Source: Xanthoparmelia taractica (Eukaryota > Ascomycota > Lecanoromycetes > Lecanorales > Parmeliaceae). Taken from it: a DNA stretch of 64,000 nt. Below are positions 55,591-64,000 of this stretch, one piece after another. How positions within the stretch are numbered: position 1 is the stretch's first letter; each line of letters starts with the position of its first letter. The notes under the pieces were generated by a model. The model was not told where the DNA came from. It saw nothing but the letters and a program-made list of their open reading frames with translations, and searched no databases. The stretch spans positions 124,001 to 188,000 of the forward strand of contig JANQBS010000033.1 of NCBI GenBank assembly GCA_033085395.1, read 5' to 3'. The translations under genes were made by a program, and so were the position numbers.

Positions 55591-56385
55591 TTGGTACGCA
55601 ATCTGGCGAGTCTCTGTCAGCTTCTTGGGGGATCGATCAGAACAGTGAGAGGAGAAGATGATGTGTTAATGGTATGCCTTGACGTTCGCGTGGGGTGTAT
55701 GAGTCGGTGGGAAGAGGACCGTGAGGACATAGATGAGGGGTGAGGCTATACGCAACATGTCACGACTGTTGGCGAAAAGGCCTCGTCTCTTCATTCCTTG
55801 GCTGCATCTGGTTTCCTGCATTCTTGAACAACGGTACCGATGAACCTTCCTAAAGACATTCAAACTCATGTTCGTCCGGTCGTTGACTCCTCCGTTGCGG
55901 ATTCAAGTTGCGGTTGGGGAATATCGAGTCAGTGGTCCAGTCTCTGGTAGGGCTTATAGATTAGACAATAAATGGGAGAGGCACTAAAGGATGGTGGGCG
56001 GGGATGGGCCTTTTGGTTCTTCTTGACGAGTCATAGCGTGAGCGTGAACATGTAAAGCTAGGCGTTCTAGGGGAGAGGGCGGTATAGGAAAGAGTGTTCT
56101 GGATATCGAGTGCACTCAACGAGTCAAGCAGACAAGTGCACATTATTGCGATGTGGCCCAAGATATTCAGTTTGCCCAAATAAATGAACGGTAGCCATGG
56201 AATGGGCGGGACAAGTACAGAAAAGATGCTCTTTGTATCATCGGAGGAATTCATGTGGTAGTAGGAAACCTTTAATTGTGTACTTTATATCTTAGATTGT
56301 GTACTTTTTATCTTAGCCGAGGCTTGTGGTTTGGGTTCGAACGGTATCAAGGTACACGATCACTGTAAATGCTAAATATCTGTCC
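55591..56385. other. Intergenic region upstream of gamma-tubulin
   Basis: About 0.8 kb. Minus-strand frames at 55666-55869 and 55961-56254 are Ser/Pro/Leu-rich without family features. Repeated TGTGTACTTT-ATATCTTAG-like words occur twice near 56276-56315. Probable promoter of the gamma-tubulin gene. Confidence 0.4.
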
Positions 56386-58074
56386 ATGCCAAGGTACTGT
56401 GGCAGATCGCGCTTCATTCCTCTTTTACTCTATATGGCTGATCAATACTTAGGGAAATCATAACCATCCAGGCTGGCCAATGCGGCAACAGCAGTAAGTC
56501 GCCTGCAACCGACGCGTCGTGAATGTGGGGCATCTGCGTTTTAGGAGCGTTGTACTCACTTGCTCGCAGTTGGCAGTCAGTTCTGGCAGCAGCTATGTCT
56601 GGAGCATGGAATTAGTCAGGATGGTAATCTCGAAGATTTCGCGACTGAAGGTGGCGACCGGAAGGATGTGTTTTTTTACCAGGTTGGTCTTCTAAACCAA
56701 CTTGTCAACGCCAGCTGATACATTGCAAGAGCGATGATACACGATACATACCGCGAGCAATATTACTAGACTTAGAACCACGAGTAAGTGGTTCTTTGCA
56801 CCTGGTTCGCTTGCTAGACATGTAACAACGGACTGACCATGACTTTTTCTGCTGACCCAAGGTGATTCACGGCATCCAAAATGGACTATATAAGAACATC
56901 TACAACCCGGAGAATTTTTTCGTTGGATCGCAAGGTAGTGGCGCAGCAAACAACTGGGCTGCTGGATACGCTGCTGGAGACACAGTGCAGGAGGAGGTGT
57001 TTGATATGATAGATCGAGAGGCCGATGGAAGCGACTCCTTAGAGGCAAGTCTATTCTAAGACTCTCTCGAAACATACTACAAGAGTTGACAATAGCCAAT
57101 AGGGCTTCATGCTCCTTCACTCGATTGCTGGTGGCACAGGGTCAGGTTTGGGCAGCTACATACTGGAGCGAATGAACGACAGGTTTCCTAAGAAGCTGAT
57201 ACAGACCTATTCAGTATTTCCCGACACACAAGGAGGCGGAGATGTGGTGGTCAATCCATACAACAGCTTGCTCGCTATGCGGCGGCTGACCCAGAATGCG
57301 GACTCGGTGGTCGTGCTCGATAACGGCGCCTTGTCAAGGATAGCTGCGGATCGACTTCACGTCCAAGAGCCCTCTTTCCAGCAAACGAACCAGCTCGTTT
57401 CCACTGTCATGTCTGCCAGCACGACCACCCTTCGCTACCCGGGCTATATGCACAATGACCTCGTTGGCATTGTTGCTTCTCTCATTCCGACGCCGCGATG
57501 CCACTTCCTTATGACCTCCTACACTCCCTTTACAGGCGACAACGTAGAGCAAGCCAAGACAATACGAAAGACCACAGTGCTGGACGTGATGCGGCGCCTT
57601 TTGCAACCGAAGAATCGTATGGTGTCAACGACACCAAGCAAGACAAGTTGCTATATCAGCATACTCAACATCATTCAAGGAGAAGCAGACCCTACAGAAG
57701 TGCACAAATCACTCCTCCGGATCCGAGAACGCCAACTGGCAACATTCATACCATGGGGACCTGCATCTATTCAAGTCGCCCTGACAAAGAAGTCGCCCTA
57801 CCTCCAAAACACACACAGAGTTTCAGGTCTCATGTTGGCCAATCATACATCTGTAGCGACGCTCTTCAAGCGAATCGTCGTCCAATACGACAAGATGAGG
57901 AAACGAAATGCCTACCTGGAAGGATATAAAAAGGAGGCACCGTTTGCTGATGGTCTGGGCGAATTTGATGAAGCAAGAGCTGTGGTTACAGACTTGATCG
58001 GAGAGTATGAAGAGGCCGAGACGGAGAGCTACTTAGATCCGGATAAAGGCAAGGAAAAGGCAGAAGGCAGTTGA
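56386..58074 (+). CDS. tub4: Gamma-tubulin, 456 aa, with an 8-nt first coding exon and a GC-AG intron
   Basis: Six exons: 56386-56393, 56453-56493, 56570-56682, 56730-56783, 56862-57044 and 57103-58074. Exon 1 holds only ATGCCAAG; joined it reads MPREIITIQAGQCGNSIGSQ. Introns are GT-AG except intron 5 (57045-57102), which starts GCAAGT; using GC gives the invariant SDSLEGFMLLHSIAGGTGSG. Gamma-tubulin nucleates microtubules at spindle pole bodies with the Spc97/Spc98-type GCP proteins. GTP-binding features are GQCGN, FVGSQGSGAANNWAAGYAAG and the tubulin signature GGTGSG. Gamma-specific parts include GNLEDFATEGGDRKDVFFYQ and the C-terminal YKKEAPFADGLGEFDEARAV. The family length is about 450-475 aa, so the model is complete. 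The gene symbol follows yeast usage. Confidence 0.95.
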
Positions 58075-58587
58075 GCATCGGTAGCGGATAGGGATACATT
58101 ACGTTGGCCCAAGGCGTTTTTTCGGTGCGAGAAGTCACAAGACACGAACATGGGTGCATTTGGCATGCATGTAAATTGGCTTGGCTTTGGCCATATCATT
58201 GGCGTCGCCAGTAGAGAATACTTGGCTGCATATGAAGAAAGGTAGCTTTCTCATTACAGTATTCAGACGTGGGCTTCATGCTACCTATACGAAGTAGTAA
58301 AGATCTACCTCGCTGCCACGTCCGCTCTTTCCTCGTGACGGCACAGCCACTGTGGCGGTGGCCAACAGGGATGACTTCCAATTCCGCGTGTACAAGTACA
58401 GTAGTACGTACTTGTAAAAATGTCAATAAATACTCCGTACTAATAATACATGTCCTGTCAGTCGCAATCTTTTTACTCCAAATTCAAACATTCATCCTTA
58501 CACATCACCACAACCACAAATCACAACACTCGCGATCTTTCAAGTCAACTAAAGTATCGAAAGCCTCACGACCTCAGATCATTCATC
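58075..58587. other. Intergenic region between gamma-tubulin and pmp3
   Basis: Holds the gamma-tubulin 3' end and the pmp3 promoter/leader. The region 58440-58580 is CA-rich (ACATCACCACAACCACAAATC), as in leaders of highly expressed fungal genes. Confidence 0.4.
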
Positions 58588-58981
58588 ATGGCATTCACAG
58601 CAAGGTAAGTCTCGAGACACTCTAATCCGCGACAGCGCCGAAAGTCGTTCCGCTTTCCTCCGCTGCATTTCCCCCGCCCTTAACCCCGATTTACTGTTGA
58701 GCTGTGATGAGGATGCTGAGTAACGTTGTCTTGACTGTAGCGATATCTGCAAAATCATCCTCGCCGTCATCCTCCCGCCCCTCGGTGTCTTCCTCGAGCG
58801 CGGTTGCAATGCCGACTTTCTCATCAACATCCTTCTGACCATACTAGGTTACATTCCGGGCATTATTCATGCCTTGTAAGTATTCCCCAGGCCATCTGTA
58901 AACGGACGACAAACGCGACTTGTACGGTCCTCCTCGTTCAATCGCTTACAATTGTTTAGATACATCATCCTCAAGTACTAG
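58588..58981 (+). CDS. pmp3: Plasma membrane proteolipid 3 (Pmp3 family), 57 aa
   Basis: Three exons: 58588-58604, 58741-58875 and 58960-58981, spliced as MAFTA-SDICKIILAVILPPLG and GIIHAL-YIILKY. Pmp3 is a tiny two-helix protein of the plasma membrane that in yeast keeps membrane potential and limits cation entry, and is induced by stress. Helix 1 is ICKIILAVILPPLGVFLERG and helix 2 LINILLTILGYIPGIIHALY; the loop contains the family CNADFLINILL sequence and the conserved PPLGVFLERG. Length is the usual 52-60 residues. Most of the gene is intron, so simple frame scans miss it. Confidence 0.95.
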
Positions 58982-60426
58982 GCTCCGGCCCTGTCCCATT
59001 CCCTATATGATGGCCCGGCATCTCGAGTCCCTTACATTCATCATACCCGCACGCGTTTTCTGCATATCAGTACTTTTCCCATAACGCTCTCGCCGCGCCC
59101 ACTGCATGCTCGATGGCTACGAAAGAGCGTTGCACTCTAAATTTGGGATGGGGAGGGGCGATAGAGGCACTTATCAATAAACCGGTACGCAGCACGCACA
59201 GTTTGCGCTGCTTAAATACTATGTTCTCCAATCACGGTCTGGCTAGTCTGGCCGTCTTGTACCATAGCAATTGAATACAATCACCGGTCAATATCCAGCC
59301 TTAAGTTGGTTCGGTTTTCCTATGCCAGTCCGTTGCATGCCACCGATTAAAACAATGACCTACTTGTGATTCTAAGTGTGTTGCCCTCGTATCATGTCAA
59401 TGCAATACCTCTTGTTTGCAGGAGTCACATGTTCCTCAGATGGTTCCGAGCCCGTTGCCTTGTTCTTCTCGGGTCGTGCTCCACGCAAAGCACACCAGGT
59501 TAAGCCTCCCTAGGTACTGCTATCATGATCGCTGCGGCCGGGAATAGCATCGCATCCTCATTATTTAGATATAGATGGTAGGATTAGTAGACCGTTGAGG
59601 CTCAGGGACAAGTATTTACGAAAGAGGGATAATGTTCTGACTGCGGTATTACCTATTTGCTATTTTAAGCGCCGGCCTGGGCGTGTCGCCGCAATAATAG
59701 TAACAATTATACCTCCGTAACGGTGTGTGAAAAGGCGTAGGAAGGGACACACACATGAGACTATGAGAGTGTCCAAGCAACTCTCTCAGCCATTCATTCT
59801 CCCCCATTTGCTTTCCTCCAGATCATGTTACGGAGTCATCTTTTGTTGGACGACATTAACTGCCTTCATCTAAGCGCTTACCTGATGATCTATCAATGGA
59901 TCTTCCATTAGCTACTACTATCCTTAACTACTTACTCTCTACCTTACACTTTACCTTACCCTGATGACTTGGCCACCCTGGGGTGTGCTGGGTAAACTCG
60001 AGCGTCTCCATACTGGGCCCCCCTCTCCTATGCTCAAGTGAGATAACAAAAAGATCATGGGCGCCTGCCTCTGCAGACTTCATGTTCCCTCTTTTCTCCT
60101 TCTTCATTTCCTTCTTGTCGTTCTCATCGTTCCTTCAATTTCATTGCCATTTCCTGCCTTACTTTCATTCCGCGTCGTTTTGCGTTGCATAGGAACTGGC
60201 TTCATGTCTTGGTGCGGTTTCCCAGGTCGGTATTTTTTCCCCTTCAGTTTTATGTATAGATGTTACACAGCCATGATCACTCACGCACTTGTCCGCTTCC
60301 ACATATGCACGTCGCACGCCTCAAGTGCCTCATACTTCATCACAGCCTCTGCTTCTTTACTTCAACTAGCTACCACCCTGCCGATCACTACGTCTTCCTA
60401 TCATCTCTCCTTGGTAGCTAATATGA
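58982..60426. other. Long intergenic region upstream of the CFEM gene
   Basis: 1.4 kb with no convincing gene. CT-rich stretches precede the CFEM start (60080-60180, 60320-60420), suggesting a long 5' leader; a plus-strand frame at 60057-60656 overlaps the CFEM gene in another frame and is rejected. Several TAGGTA/CTTACC words near 59920-59955 were seen without meaning. Confidence 0.4.
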
Positions 60427-62586
60427 ATGCAGTTCTTTCACAGCATATCGATGGCCTTGTTCCTAGGCTCGTGTTTACATTTCCTTCTCATACCATGGAC
60501 ACTGGCTGGCCCAGCCTCTATGGGATTCGTGATACCAAGCCTTGCTCAAGTGGTACCTATTTGCGCGCAAGGGTGCCTCGAGTCGTTCATTACCAGCAAC
60601 TTCCCTTCTTCGTCCTGCGGGACGCCTCCGGATTTCAGCTGTCTTTGTGTAAGTAGCAGCGCATCCGGCTTGACCATTGGTGAAGGCGGCCTTGAGTGCC
60701 TGTTCTCTACGTGCCCAAACTATGACTTTAACAACTCGATTGCCCTCAATGTCTACGAGGTCTGCGTGCGCATTCCAGGGGCCAAACCAAACACACATTC
60801 TACACTCACCGCAACTTCAATATCCGTCACACCTGCGAGCCGCGGAGTCAGAGCAACTCCCACGAGGAGCAACAAACTTTCCTACAAGTCCGACTCAAGA
60901 TCTACATTTCCTAGTGCATCAAGCGTGGCGTCCGGGACCAGGGAAGTGATTAGTACAGCGACAGGATCGCCTGCGCCTACTACTAAGTCATCATCTCGTT
61001 TAGATTATGCTCGAACAACAAAAGCAACATCTGGTGGCGTTGAACTATATACTAATCCTACTACCGCAACATCAACATCCCCTACGAGCTCGGTTGCGGC
61101 CGCAGCTTCATCTTCGACCCCAGCGGCGCCGGCAGCAGCGGCAACGCCTGTTCTTACAAGACCCCAGATCGCAGGCGTTACGGTTGCTGGTGTCGGTACC
61201 GCTGCCATTGCGCTTGGTCTCTGTTTCTTTTGCTTTTGTCTTCGGAAAAAACGTAGCAAACGACGCAGTGGTTGGTCTTTTGGTGGTGACAAGATAGTAG
61301 ACAGTCAGGATACTACGCCTGATATGGCTGCCATTGGTGGTCGACAGTTCGAAAATCATCCTCAACCGAGCAGTCCGCCTGCAGTTGAAGCTGCACCCCC
61401 ACCACGCAGAGAGCTAAGAATAGTCACTCCCTCTACCTCTAGCGACGACGGATGGAATCGCTACCAAAGGAGTATGAACCCGGATGAGATTGCACTTGCT
61501 GTACATCCACCACCACCAAAATCATCGGATCACTCGCCCATTGACCCTATTACTCCAGCAAGCTACCGGACATCCTCACAACTACTCCCTGATAAACCAG
61601 CCTATAGCTTGTTCCCTCCACCTCTGCGTATAACTCCACGAAACAGCTCAGCGCCTACAGGTCTCAGACCATCCGGGCCTACCGCTCCGCGACAAGGCGA
61701 TTCGCCTTACGCTAAATACAGCCCTCGATTTCCGAGCAACATGGACACGAGCCAAGCTCACCTCCAACCTGGATCTAGCCGGCAAAGAAGTTTGTCGGAT
61801 CCATTTTATGATGGTTACAACCGTTCGCCTCCGCAGAACGTAAACCAATCTGTGCAAGGGTCTCGACCGCGGTCTCCAGGCTCATCTCGCCCAGTCCCCA
61901 GCAATTACCCAGGAGCGTGGACTACACCAAATGACTTTGTTCGTAAACCAGTTCCAGCACTGCAATCACCAAGTGCCAGGGGACTGCGACCGGCGCCATC
62001 AAGAACACAGCAACCAAGTCTCCCAAGGCCTTATCCTCCACCGCCACCAATCGAACAGCACTACCTGACAGCCATCGAGCGCTCTCGCAGCCGCAAGGAT
62101 CCTCCAAGGAAGCAAAGTACATCCAGTAGCAGGCTCACACGCTTTTCCAACGGGTCAGAGACCAGCTTCGAAGACGCAGACGAAGAGGAAGCCCCACCTG
62201 CCCGCAGGTTTCTGTCGCCCGTTGCTGAGTCTCCAGCTCTTAGATCACCTCCTCGCAGCGGAATCACTTATCCCTCAATCCCAATATCAGCTGCTGAGAG
62301 CCCCACTCGAGGTCCACTAAACCCAGCTAGACCTGAGCCGCCCACTCGCTCCGACTCCCTTCTCGCTAAAAGACTAGGTGAGCAAAAAGCTAGAGAAATT
62401 GCGGGCAGGTTGCAGGGGATGCACCCAGTGGTTAACGAGGATGTCAGGAAGACGGCCAAATGGAAGATCCTCGTTAGTCCTGGGCTCAACAAGCTTGAGA
62501 GCTCTGGATCGCCACAGTCGGCTAAGAGCAACGATAGAACACCGCCGATGAATTCGTCACCCAACGGAAGGGCTGAGATGAAATGA
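60427..62586 (+). CDS. CFEM-domain single-pass membrane protein, 719 aa
   Basis: Single exon from the ATG at 60427. Residues 1-27 are a signal peptide (ISMALFLGSCLHFLLIPWTL). Residues about 30-110 form a CFEM domain: eight Cys in the order CAQGC, SSSCGTPPDFSCLC, LECLFSTC and a final Cys in YEVCV; these domains bind haem or act in host/surface interactions. A Ser/Thr-rich stalk follows, then one transmembrane helix at about 246-270 (IAGVTVAGVGTAAIALGLCF) and a basic stop-transfer RKKRSKRRSG. The cytoplasmic tail of about 440 residues is Pro/Ser/Arg-rich and disordered. This topology is common in Pezizomycotina and suggests a surface sensor or wall-linked protein; no direct function known. Confidence 0.9.
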   Translation: MQFFHSISMALFLGSCLHFLLIPWTLAGPASMGFVIPSLAQVVPICAQGCLESFITSNFPSSSCGTPPDFSCLCVSSSASGLTIGEGGLECLFSTCPNYDFNNSIALNVYEVCVRIPGAKPNTHSTLTATSISVTPASRGVRATPTRSNKLSYKSDSRSTFPSASSVASGTREVISTATGSPAPTTKSSSRLDYARTTKATSGGVELYTNPTTATSTSPTSSVAAAASSSTPAAPAAAATPVLTRPQIAGVTVAGVGTAAIALGLCFFCFCLRKKRSKRRSGWSFGGDKIVDSQDTTPDMAAIGGRQFENHPQPSSPPAVEAAPPPRRELRIVTPSTSSDDGWNRYQRSMNPDEIALAVHPPPPKSSDHSPIDPITPASYRTSSQLLPDKPAYSLFPPPLRITPRNSSAPTGLRPSGPTAPRQGDSPYAKYSPRFPSNMDTSQAHLQPGSSRQRSLSDPFYDGYNRSPPQNVNQSVQGSRPRSPGSSRPVPSNYPGAWTTPNDFVRKPVPALQSPSARGLRPAPSRTQQPSLPRPYPPPPPIEQHYLTAIERSRSRKDPPRKQSTSSSRLTRFSNGSETSFEDADEEEAPPARRFLSPVAESPALRSPPRSGITYPSIPISAAESPTRGPLNPARPEPPTRSDSLLAKRLGEQKAREIAGRLQGMHPVVNEDVRKTAKWKILVSPGLNKLESSGSPQSAKSNDRTPPMNSSPNGRAEMK

Positions 62587-64000
62587 GATGTAATGATTGC
62601 ACGAATAACGATCTTTGTCCATATACTACATTGGATTGGCACTTCGAATCATCTGATCAAGGACTGTACTAAGCATAGCGAATTTGAATCTTCTTTGCGC
62701 TTTCTTTTACGCCTTTCGTGGCACATTATCGCCCGCTCATCTGTTTTCTGTGTGTTTAAAATTATACCATGTACGAGATTAGCCATCAATTTACCACGAC
62801 AGCGTTTTAGCTGTCTAGAGTCATAACCATGTCGAGGATCGAACGTCGATTTCCAATACTACTGAACACAGGGCTATCCTTCGCCGGCCAACAATAGACT
62901 CTTGTGTCAGAAGCAATCTCCCAACACTGCCTCTACATATCTCACCCTAGATAGTGGAAGGCAGGGATTGACCCGTAATTGGGAACTTGACAGACCTGGG
63001 AGAATTACTCAAGGCGTCCCATTGAAGCTCAAGTATACTTGAGGTTTGACTCTAACTCGTACTACTACGTTAGAAGCATCCAGCCGTTACTGATCTCAGG
63101 GCAAAAATAGGCAAAGGTCGTATTTCTTGTAGAAACGGAACTTTCTTCCCAAAGTATGGGGTGTTCTATAGATGTGAACCTTATTGGTTGTTATTTACTA
63201 TATAATCTATACATTTGGATTTTTTAACAAGAAATTAATAGATTGAAGCACCCTAAAACGGTTGTAGTGCAACGAGGTTTGACGTGTGACTGCACCTTAC
63301 CATCTAGAGGTGTCCGCCAGCCAGACGAAGCGCAGGGAGGCAAGATGTGGTAATTCCCTCGCGGCAAGCAGAAAGGGTGAGCCGACGAAGCAGCGTCCAC
63401 TTCTTATATTTGCTATGTATCAATGAAATAGACAAGTTTTTGAGCGATTGGCAGAGGTTGTTTCCCGGCTTGAGATCGCGGGCTTGAAGGCAGCAGTTGA
63501 TTCCTCGCGCGGCAGATTGTTTGCCAGTGGGAGGTGGATTTGGAGGCATCAAGGGCGTCAGGATGGGTCGACTGGTCCTGGTCATAATCTTGGTTCGATC
63601 CAATGGATAGGGTTCATGCAGACTTGATCCTCCGGCTTGAACAATGTAATAGTGGTCTGTGCAAATAGATGACAAGTATTCATCACAAAGACAGTGGGAC
63701 ATAGACTTGCTGGACAATTGAACGAGCAGAAACTTATCTCATAAGTGCAGTCCTGTGATGAGACACTCATGTGCTTACCATATAGTATTTGCAAGCAAAC
63801 CGACTCGATACTCCATGCCAAAACCCATTGCTTTCACCCCAAATATGCATCGTTGATTTCATCATGTTGCAATGCTTCCTAAGTATGGTTTCAAGCTGCA
63901 TTGCAGCAGAATCATTCTTGTGTCTCGGCGGTAAGGCTTTGCGTTCGTTTCTTTCTGCCTCTTTCCTCTGTTCATGACCTTTCCATCTGGTCATGACCTT
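62587..64000. other. Terminal intergenic region
   Basis: 1.4 kb to the window end. It is AT-rich around 63150-63240 and holds a 16-bp perfect palindrome at 63028-63043. Minus-strand frames at 63304-63994 overlap each other without family features. No gene supported. Confidence 0.45.

Noticed and set aside
60057..60656. 199-codon plus-strand frame
   Set aside because: Overlaps the CFEM gene in another frame; the CFEM frame has signal peptide, Cys pattern and transmembrane helix.
63304..63994. Minus-strand frames near the window end
   Set aside because: Mutually overlapping, Cys/Ser/Leu-rich without domain features or splice logic.
1..64000. CRISPR arrays, riboswitches, bacterial-type operons and intact transposons
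   Set aside because: None seen; the spliced genes and their families are eukaryotic nuclear, and no terminal inverted repeats, reverse transcriptase or transposase sequence was found.

Overview
This window reads as nuclear DNA of a filamentous ascomycete (Pezizomycotina). Genes are split by short GT-AG introns of roughly 45-170 bp, most with a CTAAC/CTGAC-like branch point. Several proteins are typical of that group: a trifunctional TrpC, a CFEM membrane protein, a GH72 glucanosyltransferase, a Van1/Mnn9/Anp1-type mannosyltransferase and an NCS1 permease. The species cannot be fixed from the sequence alone; Leotiomycetes-like is only a weak guess. I see no rRNA, tRNA, CRISPR array or intact transposon.

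Layout. 1-9 kb: 3' part of an NCS1 nucleobase/allantoin-type permease, a 586-aa membrane-anchored conserved fungal protein, a sulfotransferase-like P-loop protein (minus), a small minus-strand reading frame broken by one TAG, and a 715-aa multi-pass membrane protein. 9.6-21.3 kb: a small minus-strand gene with an apparent frame shift, a BRCT-WGR protein, trpC, and the divergent giant nucleoporin nup192. 22-32.7 kb: Mediator kinase ssn3 (Cdk8), an EamA transporter, a relic of a dienelactone hydrolase, a GPI-anchored GH72 enzyme, a mitochondrial carrier and a divergent GT8 glycosyltransferase. 34-43.4 kb: an Anp1-family mannosyltransferase, a doubtful secreted-protein gene, pex4, the PP2A activator PTPA, rrp46 and an NAD kinase. 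44.3-64 kb: a 934-aa Ser/Pro-rich protein, a 903-aa probable mitochondrial protein, pcc1, cdc14, gamma-tubulin, pmp3 and the CFEM protein.

Taken together this is mainly a housekeeping stretch: nuclear pore, transcription, RNA decay, cell cycle, spindle poles, peroxisomes, tryptophan and NADP synthesis, with cell-wall and membrane genes between. No gene cluster or new multi-gene system is evident. Several neighbours are divergent with short shared promoters: trpC/nup192 (285 bp), PTPA/rrp46 (151 bp), carrier/GT8 (402 bp), pcc1/cdc14 (455 bp).

The most interesting signals are in gene structure. The mitochondrial carrier needs a 10-nt micro-exon that encodes its signature motif, trpC needs a 16-nt micro-exon, and gamma-tubulin has an 8-nt first coding exon and a GC-AG intron. 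There are also three broken or decaying small genes and one long open frame without a start codon. Exon boundaries were derived by hand from splice signals and protein continuity; no transcript data were available.
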